DNA of 5,544 nucleotides. It comes from Actinomycetota bacterium (GTDB lineage Bacteria > Actinomycetota > Acidimicrobiia > Acidimicrobiales > Microtrichaceae). Numbering within the stretch: position 1 is the stretch's first letter; every line of letters starts with the position of its first letter. Both the position numbers and the translations under genes were made by a program. The stretch covers positions 1 through 5,544 of the forward strand of contig WLLG01000168.1 of NCBI GenBank assembly GCA_009700815.1, in the 5' to 3' direction. Of this stretch, positions 1-5,544 are shown one piece after another. The notes under the pieces are model-generated. The model had not been told where the DNA came from. It saw only the letters and a program-made list of their open reading frames with translations, and ran no database searches.

Positions 1-1640
1 GGGTTGGCATTTCAATCCTGCTGGGGCTGTTCGCTGCGGGGATTCTGGTGGCTTGGACGATTCTGCTTGCCGGCGTGATCAACGACGGGTTCATCAAGGA
101 GCAAACACTCTCGGGCGTACTACCCACGCTTGTCCTGATGGCAGCTTTGCTTCTGCTCAGAGCAGTGTGCATCTGGCTAGCTGAGAACAGCTCACAACAT
201 GCCAGCGGCCTACTTCGCCGCAAGGTTCGCTCCGACTCCTTGGCGCATCTCATTGCTGTGGGCCCTGCCGGCCTGAGCGCGGAGCGCACTGCTGAACTGA
301 CATCAACGCTTGGCCAAGGGGTTGATTCGCTCGACGCCTATCTGAGCAGGTTTCTTCCCTCGGCTGCACTCGCAGTCATGGTGCCTGCTGGGGTCTTCAT
401 AACCATTGGGGTACTCGACCCATGGACCACCCTGATTTTGCTGTTCACGGGACCCCTGCTGATTCTGTTGCTCGCAGTTATCGGCAGTCGTACAAGGTCG
501 TTGACGCAGCGACGCTTTGAAGAGTTGGGGTGGCTGAGCTCTTTTTACCTTGACATGATTCAGGGGCTCGCCACGCTAAAAGCCTTTGGCCGCGCAGAAG
601 ATGGCGCAGAGATGGTGGAGCAGGTGAGTCGTCGCTATGGCGAGGCCACTATGGATGTGCTCCGAACGGCCTTTCAGACCTCGCTCATGATGGAATGGGC
701 GGCGACTGCGGCTACTGCGCTTGTAGCCGTACAAATCAGCTTTCGATTGATTCGCGGTGACCTGTCGTTTGATCTTGCCCTTGCAGTGCTCATGCTGACT
801 CCGGAGTTCTTTGCTCCACTTCGGCGTCTGGCAATTGAGTATCACGCCGGCCAAGAGGGCAACGCTGCCTTAGAGCGAATCACGAAACTCAATGCCTTGC
901 CGCCCCAGACCCGATCGGTCACAACAGAGGGCCAGGGAATGCGGAGCAGTCTTGAACTGAGCAGTCTTGGATTCAGCAGTCTTGAACTGAGCAGCGTTGG
1001 ATTTACTTACGCTGGGTCGGACTCGCCTGCGCTCGAACAGGTGAGCTTTGTCATTGAACAAGGTCAGACGGTTGCGCTGATTGGTCCGAGTGGTGCGGGC
1101 AAGTCCACCTTGGCAAAACTGCTCATGCAGTTCATGCAGCCTGACCAGGGTCAGATTCTGATCAATGGCCAGCCTGCCCAGAACCTGCAGCCAAGTGACT
1201 GGCGACGGATCATCTCGTGGGTACCGCAACAACCCGCCTTCTTTGCCGGCACGGTCGCACAGAACATTGCCTTGGGTAGACCAGATGCCTCAATTGAGCA
1301 GATACATGAGGCGGCTCGCGTCGCCTCGGCTCAGGGGTTTATTGAGGCATTGCCCGAGGGGTTCAACACACTCCTTGGCGAAAACGGACTGCGTCTGAGT
1401 GGTGGCCAGCGCCAGCGTCTTGCCATTGCTCGGGCTGCGATCATGAACACTCCAGTCGTCCTGCTCGACGAGTTCACTGCTCACCTTGATGAGGACACCG
1501 AGGCTCAAGTCGTCGCCGCAATGTCCGCCCTGATGCAGGGTCGAACGGCAGTCGTCATTGCACACCGAGCAGCAACTATCGCATCCGCGCAGCGGGTGAT
1601 CACCCTTGATCGTGGCCGAGTGATTCAGGGGCAGCAGTGA
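1..1640 (+). CDS. cydD: CydD, ABC half-transporter subunit of the CydDC complex (5' end cut by window edge)
   Basis: This is one half of the heterodimeric inner-membrane ABC complex CydDC, required to assemble cytochrome bd quinol oxidase. The E. coli complex was described as a cysteine/glutathione exporter, and later work argues for a role in heme handling. The frame is open from position 3 with no stop, and the first codons encode a hydrophobic helix, so the true start lies upstream; the GTG at 48 falls inside that helix. About six membrane segments are visible (near 3-80, 105-185, 355-420, 423-485, 670-755, 767-830), followed by a nucleotide-binding domain. That domain has Walker A GPSGAGKST (1083-1109), a Q-loop in WVPQQPAFF, signature LSGGQ (1395-1409), Walker B VVLLDE with the catalytic Glu at 1470-1472, D-loop AHLD, and switch His at 1563-1565. 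The usual Pro after the catalytic Glu is Phe. A short tandem repeat sits at the start of the ATPase domain. The D versus C assignment rests on gene order and on its pairing with a clear CydC. Confidence 0.9.
   Translation, partial: VGISILLGLFAAGILVAWTILLAGVINDGFIKEQTLSGVLPTLVLMAALLLLRAVCIWLAENSSQHASGLLRRKVRSDSLAHLIAVGPAGLSAERTAELTSTLGQGVDSLDAYLSRFLPSAALAVMVPAGVFITIGVLDPWTTLILLFTGPLLILLLAVIGSRTRSLTQRRFEELGWLSSFYLDMIQGLATLKAFGRAEDGAEMVEQVSRRYGEATMDVLRTAFQTSLMMEWAATAATALVAVQISFRLIRGDLSFDLALAVLMLTPEFFAPLRRLAIEYHAGQEGNAALERITKLNALPPQTRSVTTEGQGMRSSLELSSLGFSSLELSSVGFTYAGSDSPALEQVSFVIEQGQTVALIGPSGAGKSTLAKLLMQFMQPDQGQILINGQPAQNLQPSDWRRIISWVPQQPAFFAGTVAQNIALGRPDASIEQIHEAARVASAQGFIEALPEGFNTLLGENGLRLSGGQRQRLAIARAAIMNTPVVLLDEFTAHLDEDTEAQVVAAMSALMQGRTAVVIAHRAATIASAQRVITLDRGRVIQGQQ
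945..1004 (+). repeat. In-frame 30-base tandem duplication (four 15-base subunits) inside cydD
   Basis: Two adjacent 30-base units (945-974 and 975-1004) match at 27 of 30 positions. Each is built of two related 15-base halves, beginning AGCAGTCTTGAACTG and AGCAGTCTTGGATTC. In protein the four subunits read SSLEL, SSLGF, SSLEL, SSVGF. The last copy runs directly into TYAG, the usual first beta-strand of an ABC ATPase domain, so the extra copies lengthen the linker between the membrane and nucleotide-binding domains. The reading frame is preserved. Confidence 0.9.
1627..1631 (+). promoter_or_regulatory. Ribosome binding site for cydC
   Basis: The sequence AGGGG lies five bases before the GTG at 1637, within the last codons of cydD. 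It supports the GTG start and fits translational coupling through the GTGA overlap, where the cydC start shares bases with the cydD stop. Confidence 0.6.
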
Positions 1641-3319
1641 GCAGCACGCGTCGAGTGATCAGCGCTGTCGGCGGCTACCGCTGGTGGGTTGCCGTTACAG
1701 CGCTACTCAGCTTTATCACCTTGTGTGCTGGCATTGGATTGCTTGCCATGTCGGCGTTTCTTATCTCAAAGTCCGCTCTGGTCGACACAACAATCACCCT
1801 TGCTCTCATCATCTTGGGCGTACGCGTCTTTGCTATGACTCGAGCCGTATCTCGTTACGCAGAGCGCTATGTCGGCCACCTTGGCACCTTTAGAATCCTG
1901 ACCCGTATTCGCATGTGGTTCTTCCGCGGAATTGAACCCCTCGCACCAGCGGTGCTCATGCAGCATCGGAGCGGCGACCTACTCACCAGGATTCTCGCCG
2001 ATATCGACACGCTCCAGGACCTGTACTTACGTGTGCTCGTTCCGCCAGTTGCCGCAGCACTTGCAGTCAGTCTGGGCTCCATTCTGCTTTCAGGCTTTAG
2101 CCCGTGGTTGGGTATTGCGCTCTTCGTCTTTGTTTGCCTCTGCGGAATAGCCATCCCGCTTGCTATGCACCGGCTCACCCTCAGTTCCTCGAGCAGCCTG
2201 GTACAGGAGCAAGCCAACCTGAATGCGACTCTCGTAGAGGGCATAACGGGTATCGCAGACCTGGTCGCCTTTGGCCGCGAGGACCTTCTACTCGGTCGAG
2301 CCGATCACATCACCGCAGCGCAAGAGCCGGCGCGCAAACAACTTGCGCAAGCCCGCGGAATCGCTGCTGGCCTGACTGCTTTACTCGTGGGTCTTGCTGC
2401 TTTGACTGTGCTTGGGTTTGGGGTCTCACTGGTGAGCGGCGGGTCGCTCGAGGGTGCGTATCTTGCAATCTTGCCGCTGATTGCTATTGCAACTTTTGAA
2501 GCTGTCGGCCCACTCAGCGCAGCCTATGAACACCTAGGTAGAAGCCGTGCAGCTGCGACACGACTTGTTGAGCTTGTCGATACGCCTGCCTCGGTAGCCG
2601 AGCCCTCACCATCTGCCAAACTCACTCTGCAGGACAACACATCTGCCGCCCTGACCGTGGTCGATCTCACCGTGACCGACCTGAGCTTTCGTTATGCAGA
2701 GGGTGAGTCGCTCGTCCTGCAGAACGTAACTGTGCAGGTTCCGGCGGGCAGCTTTGTAGTCATCACGGGGCCAAGCGGATCTGGAAAATCAACGCTGAGC
2801 AACCTGTTGCTGCGGTTCTGGGAGTACTCGAAGGGGTCAATCCAACTCAATGGATGCGAACTCAATCGCCTTGGCCTCGACGAGGCGCGCTCCGTGGTTG
2901 CACTGGTTGCGCAGCACGACCACTTGTTCGACACGACACTGCGAGACAATCTGCTGCTCGGTGATTCTCGAGCAGACGACGAGCGCTTGTTCGAAGCTTG
3001 CGATGCAGTTTGTCTGGGCGACTGGGTGCGAGCCCTCCCAGCAGGACTCGAGGAGCGAGCAGGCGAGAACGGCAATCGACTCAGTGGTGGCGAGCGTCAA
3101 CGAGTCATGATTGCAAGGGCGCTGCTGACTGAGGCTCCGATTTTGATTCTGGATGAGGCCACCGAGCACCTCGATGAGGAGATGCAACTCGACGTGCTCC
3201 GAGGGATTCTGAGATGGCGCTCGGGCCTGACCACCATCATGATCACGCACGAGGCCCCGAACATTTCGGGGATCGACCTGCGACTGCAGTGCAGCAAAGG
3301 AACGCTCAGTGAGATCTAA
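1637..3319 (+). CDS. cydC: CydC, ABC half-transporter subunit of the CydDC complex
   Basis: This is the 560-residue partner of CydD in the membrane ABC complex needed for cytochrome bd maturation. The N-terminal half carries features I recognise as CydC-like: GLLAMSAFLISKSAL in the first helix, GVRVFAMTRAVSRYAERYV in the second, and then WFFRGIEPLAPA and HRSGDLLTRILADIDTL. Six membrane segments are plausible near residues 15-45, 53-75, 132-154, 156-178, 238-266 and 272-292. The ATPase domain has Walker A GPSGSGKST (378-386), Q-loop Gln426, signature LSGGE (482-486), Walker B ILILDE with Glu507, D-loop EHLD and switch His538, so both ATP-site halves look intact. The GTG start is supported by an AGGGG five bases upstream and by the four-base overlap with cydD, which indicates one operon and matched synthesis of the two subunits. 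Length is normal for the family. Another heterodimeric exporter is possible but less likely given the CydC-specific N-terminal sequence. Confidence 0.93.
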   Translation: MSSTRRVISAVGGYRWWVAVTALLSFITLCAGIGLLAMSAFLISKSALVDTTITLALIILGVRVFAMTRAVSRYAERYVGHLGTFRILTRIRMWFFRGIEPLAPAVLMQHRSGDLLTRILADIDTLQDLYLRVLVPPVAAALAVSLGSILLSGFSPWLGIALFVFVCLCGIAIPLAMHRLTLSSSSSLVQEQANLNATLVEGITGIADLVAFGREDLLLGRADHITAAQEPARKQLAQARGIAAGLTALLVGLAALTVLGFGVSLVSGGSLEGAYLAILPLIAIATFEAVGPLSAAYEHLGRSRAAATRLVELVDTPASVAEPSPSAKLTLQDNTSAALTVVDLTVTDLSFRYAEGESLVLQNVTVQVPAGSFVVITGPSGSGKSTLSNLLLRFWEYSKGSIQLNGCELNRLGLDEARSVVALVAQHDHLFDTTLRDNLLLGDSRADDERLFEACDAVCLGDWVRALPAGLEERAGENGNRLSGGERQRVMIARALLTEAPILILDEATEHLDEEMQLDVLRGILRWRSGLTTIMITHEAPNISGIDLRLQCSKGTLSEI

Positions 3320-3341
3320 GCCCAGTGACCTAGCAATCCCC

Positions 3342-3365
3342 TGCCACCAAACAAGGTCGGTGGCA
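3342..3365 (+). promoter_or_regulatory. Small hairpin in the cydC-P450 gap, just before the P450 start
   Basis: TGCCACC (3342-3348) can pair perfectly with GGTGGCA (3359-3365) around a ten-base loop, ending five bases before the P450 ATG. The right arm contains GGTGG, the only purine-rich stretch at a workable distance from the start (seven bases), so pairing could hide the ribosome binding site. No T-tract follows, so it does not look like a standard intrinsic terminator. Regulation is inference; a seven-base stem may also arise by chance. Confidence 0.3.
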
Positions 3366-3370
3366 TCCCG

Positions 3371-4558
3371 ATGACGATTTTTATTCCGCGCTCTGCTGAG
3401 GGGTGGCGCGACCCGTTCTCGATGTATGCCGACCTGCGCGATACCGACCCGGCACATCATGTGGTGGACGGGAACTACTGGGTGCTTTCGCGCCATGCGG
3501 ATGTCATTGAGGCTGCCCGAGACACCGAGACATTCTCATCCGCTCAAGGCCTGACCTTTACCTACGATGACCTTGCATCGGTGGGCCTTGATGAAATCGC
3601 CCCCATGGTGTTTCTGGATCCACCTGATCACACCGAGTTTCGACGCCTCGTCGCTCGCGGTTTCACTCCTCGGCAAGTAACGAGCATTGAGCCAGAGGTG
3701 CGTGAATTTGTGATCTCACGCATTCAGGCGCTCTGCGCGAATGGCGACGGCGACCGGGACATTGTGGCTGAGCTGCTCAAGCCTCTGCCCACCATGGTTG
3801 TCGGACACTATTTGGGAGTTCCCGTCGAGGACAGAAGCCGCTTTGACGGCTGGGTAGAGCAGATCGTCAGCGCTAGCGCCACCGGAAATATCTTTGATGC
3901 CATGGAAACGGTCGCTCAAGTGATCGAGTACTTCACGGCACTTGTAGAGACCCGGCGAGTGTCACCTGGCGAGGATGTCATCTCTGAGTTGGTGCAGGCC
4001 GGGGATGGCGCCGCAGTCGACCCCATGAGAATCCTTGGGTTTGCATTCACCATGATGACCGGCGGAAACGACACGTCAACGGGACTGCTGAGTGTCGGCC
4101 TTGAGCTACTTTCTGAGCAACGCGATCAGTGGGGACTACTCGTGGACCAGCCCGATCTGATTCCCAATGCAGTCACCGAGTTGCTTCGCCTGAGTAGTCC
4201 CGTGCAGGGCCTTGCTCGCACGACCACTCGTGATGTTGAACTGCACGAGAAGGTGATCCCCGCAGACACCAAAGTTCTACTTCTGTATGCCTCGGCGAAC
4301 CGGGATCCACGGCAGTTTGGACCGACTGCTGCCGAACTTGATGTCACTCGCCCGCCAGGCCCAATCCTTACCTTTGGCCATGGGGCGCACTATTGCTTGG
4401 GTGCCGCAGCCGCCCGTCTCATGGGTCGCGTGGTGCTCGAAGAACTCACTGCACGATGCCCCAATTTCACTGTTGACGCACAAAGAGGCAGGTTCTCGGC
4501 TGGGCACTTTGTTCGCTGGTATGAGTCTCTACCCTTCGACCCGTACGGACACAGCTAA
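3371..4558 (+). CDS. Cytochrome P450 (soluble bacterial type)
   Basis: This 395-residue heme-thiolate monooxygenase would insert one oxygen atom from O2 into an organic substrate, using electrons from a separate ferredoxin and reductase, neither encoded here. Length is typical of soluble bacterial P450s and no membrane anchor is present. The C-helix segment DPPDHTEFRRLVARGFTP starts at residue 83, with His87 and Arg91 in positions that usually contact heme propionates. The I-helix is GGNDTST (231-237), with the Asp234-Thr235 acid-alcohol pair for O2 activation. The K-helix ExxR is ELLR (270-273), the meander region includes NRDP (310-313), and the heme loop FGHGAHYCLG (335-344) carries the axial Cys342. 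All key residues are present, so it should be active. The ATG start gives a normal N-terminus (DPFSMYADLRDTDPAHHV), though the ribosome binding site is weak. It lies 51 bases after cydC in the same direction and may be co-transcribed. Substrate and CYP family cannot be assigned by eye. Confidence 0.95.
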   Translation: MTIFIPRSAEGWRDPFSMYADLRDTDPAHHVVDGNYWVLSRHADVIEAARDTETFSSAQGLTFTYDDLASVGLDEIAPMVFLDPPDHTEFRRLVARGFTPRQVTSIEPEVREFVISRIQALCANGDGDRDIVAELLKPLPTMVVGHYLGVPVEDRSRFDGWVEQIVSASATGNIFDAMETVAQVIEYFTALVETRRVSPGEDVISELVQAGDGAAVDPMRILGFAFTMMTGGNDTSTGLLSVGLELLSEQRDQWGLLVDQPDLIPNAVTELLRLSSPVQGLARTTTRDVELHEKVIPADTKVLLLYASANRDPRQFGPTAAELDVTRPPGPILTFGHGAHYCLGAAAARLMGRVVLEELTARCPNFTVDAQRGRFSAGHFVRWYESLPFDPYGHS

Positions 4559-4578
4559 AACCAACACAGGGCTCCCAC

Positions 4579-5196
4579 CTATCGGGTTGGGGTGGCCAAT
4601 CCAGCTTCTGCAAACAGCGCCTCGATGAGTTGGTCATGGCGCCCTGCGATCAGGTCACCAACAGGGTCTGCGCTGTACTCAAGCAAGTGATCAACATCAA
4701 GATTGAATACCGCTCGCATTGCCAGGATGCGGTCTCGTTCGGGGCTTCGCTCCCCTTCTAAGAACTGTCCGGCGAGACTCATCTGGCGAATGCCTCGCAT
4801 CCGGTCAGGCAGGGTCAGGCCAAGCAGAAGAATCGCAGGAATTAGAAAGGTCAGCAGCCCAATCAGGAGTGCTGCGCGATGAATTGACTCGGCCCCCTGA
4901 GCGCCTAGGTCTGCCACGTTTCCGCCCGTTGCTTCGCCTGAACTTTGCAGCGCACTCGCAAGGTTGTCGCCAATCACGGGTACTGATTCAACAGCGCCAG
5001 CAACGGCCCCAAAGCCAGTTTGCACGGACTCCCCTGCGCTGCTGACGCCGGTTGCCAGGACAGTGATGCTGTCGATGCGTTGATACACCGAACGGCCCAT
5101 CCAGATAAGAAACAACAACATCAGCATCACCGCAACATCTCGGGCGATTCGCTCTCGACGACGGTCTGCAACCTCTGGGTAGAGTTTCACTGCCAT
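4579..5196 (-). CDS. Two-helix membrane protein of unknown function
   Basis: This 205-residue protein has no function I can name, though its layout resembles a hypothetical membrane protein family I associate with actinobacteria. A short basic N-terminus (RRRERIAR, residues 12-19) precedes membrane helix 1 (about 21-36). A Gly/Ala/Ser-rich segment follows (about 43-106, containing GAVESVPVIGDNLASAL), then membrane helix 2 (about 108-129), and a charged C-terminal part (130-205) with PERDRILAMRAVF and DPVGDLIAGRHDQLIEALF. The positive-inside rule puts both ends in the cytoplasm and the Gly/Ala-rich segment outside. There is no cleavable signal peptide and no catalytic motif. The ATG start is well supported by GGAGGT three bases upstream. 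The gene converges on the P450 gene with 20 bases between stops, and lies downstream of the DUF1501 gene on the same strand. A structural or scaffold role is possible but unproven. Confidence 0.85.
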   Translation of the reverse strand: MAVKLYPEVADRRRERIARDVAVMLMLLFLIWMGRSVYQRIDSITVLATGVSSAGESVQTGFGAVAGAVESVPVIGDNLASALQSSGEATGGNVADLGAQGAESIHRAALLIGLLTFLIPAILLLGLTLPDRMRGIRQMSLAGQFLEGERSPERDRILAMRAVFNLDVDHLLEYSADPVGDLIAGRHDQLIEALFAEAGLATPTR

Positions 5197-5199
5197 AGG

Positions 5200-5205
5200 A
5201 CCTCC
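5200..5205 (-). promoter_or_regulatory. Strong ribosome binding site for the two-helix membrane protein
   Basis: Read on the minus strand, GGAGGT ends three bases before the ATG at 5196-5194. It is a near-complete anti-16S match and fixes this start, although the spacing is on the short side. Confidence 0.7.
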
Positions 5206-5237
5206 AAGTTGAACTCCTCATTCTTGCGGAGAACTCA

Positions 5238-5279
5238 GGCAGTAGAGGTCTGGCAGTGCAGGTTTGGCAGTACAGGCAA
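5238..5279. repeat. Three tandem 14-base repeats in the 90-base minus-strand intergenic gap
   Basis: Three adjacent units at 5238-5251, 5252-5265 and 5266-5279 read GGCAGTAGAGGTCT, GGCAGTGCAGGTTT and GGCAGTACAGGCAA. The shared core is GGCAGT, two variable bases, then AGG. The array begins eight bases past the DUF1501 stop codon and ends about 41 bases before the membrane protein start, in minus-strand order. It could be a cluster of protein binding sites or a simple slippage repeat. No clear -35/-10 promoter pair is visible beside it. Confidence 0.75.
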
Positions 5280-5286
5280 GGAAATC

Positions 5287-5544
5287 CTAAGGGGAAACCA
5301 CCCCAACCCAACCAGAGGTCGGCGAGAAGCTTGGGAACGTGGTGTTCAGAACATCGCTGCTCGCACCGAGGCGCCGCGAGAGCAACTCGGATAACACTGT
5401 TCGGTAATCGGTGGTCACACGAACATCACCCTGATCAAGGCCTTGTTCACTCAAACCCTGGAAGTCTCCGTAGACACCGCCTGTGACTCCCCCGCCAATG
5501 ACCATCATGGGAAAGGCTCGACCGTGATCGCATCCGCCCGAGGA
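5287..5544 (-). CDS. DUF1501 family protein, C-terminal end only (5' part beyond window)
   Basis: Eighty-five codons plus the TAG stop are visible; the frame is open to the right edge, so the bulk of the gene lies outside. The visible part begins with GGCDHGRAFPMMVIGGGV, continues with GGVYGDFQGL, then GDVRVTTDYRTVLSELLSRRLG, and ends with FPSFSPTSGW. This order matches the C-terminus of DUF1501 proteins as I know them: a DHG motif, the glycine-rich GG-x-YGD segment, VTTD-(F/Y)-R, and a final FP-x-F. DUF1501 belongs to the alkaline-phosphatase-like clan, in which the Asp and His of DHG usually bind metal. Members are commonly exported by the Tat pathway and often sit beside a DUF1800 gene. 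Neither point can be checked here, since the N-terminus and upstream neighbour are missing. The biochemical function is not established. It probably precedes the two-helix membrane protein gene in the same transcription unit. Confidence 0.8.
   Translation of the reverse strand, partial: SSGGCDHGRAFPMMVIGGGVTGGVYGDFQGLSEQGLDQGDVRVTTDYRTVLSELLSRRLGASSDVLNTTFPSFSPTSGWVGVVSP

Noticed and set aside
48..50. GTG at 48 as the start of cydD
   Set aside because: The frame is open from position 3 and encodes a hydrophobic stretch (VGISILLGLFAAGIL) that completes the first membrane helix. The gene clearly continues past the left edge.
870..1232. Minus-strand open frame of 120 codons with the repeat FKTAESKTAQFKTA
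   Set aside because: The protein repeat is just the antisense reading of the cydD 15-base tandem repeat. There is no independent evidence of a gene.
2104..2499. Plus-strand open frame of 131 codons inside cydC
   Set aside because: It is an out-of-frame reading of cydC with a Cys/Arg/Ser-rich composition and no motif. The overlapping cydC frame carries all expected family motifs.
2837..3496. Long open frame on the minus strand (219 codons) antisense to the end of cydC and the start of the P450
   Set aside because: It lies opposite two well-supported genes and spans their intergenic gap. The translation shows no recognisable domain or membrane segment and looks like a by-product of GC-rich coding on the other strand.
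4557..4595. Possible terminator between the converging P450 and membrane protein genes
   Set aside because: CCAAC/GTTGG (4561-4565 with 4586-4590) is followed on the minus strand by TTTT, and CCCACC/GGGTGG (4574-4579 with 4590-4595) overlaps it. The stems are only five to six pairs, the first has a 20-base loop, and both run into the 3' end of the coding sequence. This is too weak to call.
4802..4821. Short near-repeat GGTCAGGCA/GGGTCAGGCC inside the membrane protein gene
   Set aside because: It is only about nine bases long and within coding sequence (LTLPDRMR region). It is easily explained by codon use.

Overview
The window reads as an ordinary chromosomal segment from an actinobacterium or a close relative. 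The base composition is moderately GC-rich (somewhere in the 50s percent by eye), GTG is used as a start, and the Shine-Dalgarno sequences are recognisable. The hypothetical membrane protein looks like a family I associate with Actinomycetota. The genus cannot be read from the sequence.

Layout: (1) Positions 1-1640, plus strand: cydD, cut at its 5' end by the window edge. (2) Positions 1637-3319, plus strand: cydC, overlapping cydD by four bases. Together they encode the two half-transporters of the heterodimeric ABC complex CydDC, needed for cytochrome bd oxidase maturation. cydA and cydB are not visible and could lie upstream, as in many cydABDC operons. (3) Positions 3371-4558, plus strand: a complete bacterial cytochrome P450, 51 bases after cydC and possibly read through from it. 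(4) Positions 4579-5196, minus strand: a two-helix membrane protein of unknown function, converging on the P450 gene. (5) Positions 5287-5544, minus strand: the C-terminal end of a DUF1501-type protein of the alkaline-phosphatase-like clan, cut by the right edge. It probably lies upstream of, and may be co-transcribed with, the membrane protein gene.

The left part serves respiratory hemoprotein assembly (CydDC) followed by another hemoprotein (the P450). The right part is an unrelated, oppositely oriented pair. The gaps are short (51, 20 and 90 bases) and no stretch over 300 bases lacks a gene. I see no RNA gene, CRISPR array, insertion sequence, phage gene or origin.

The signals not explained by the genes are small. 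They are a 15/30-base in-frame tandem repeat inside cydD at the start of its ATPase domain, a three-copy 14-base tandem repeat in the 90-base minus-strand gap, and a hairpin just before the P450 start codon. I found no convincing evidence of a new biological system here.
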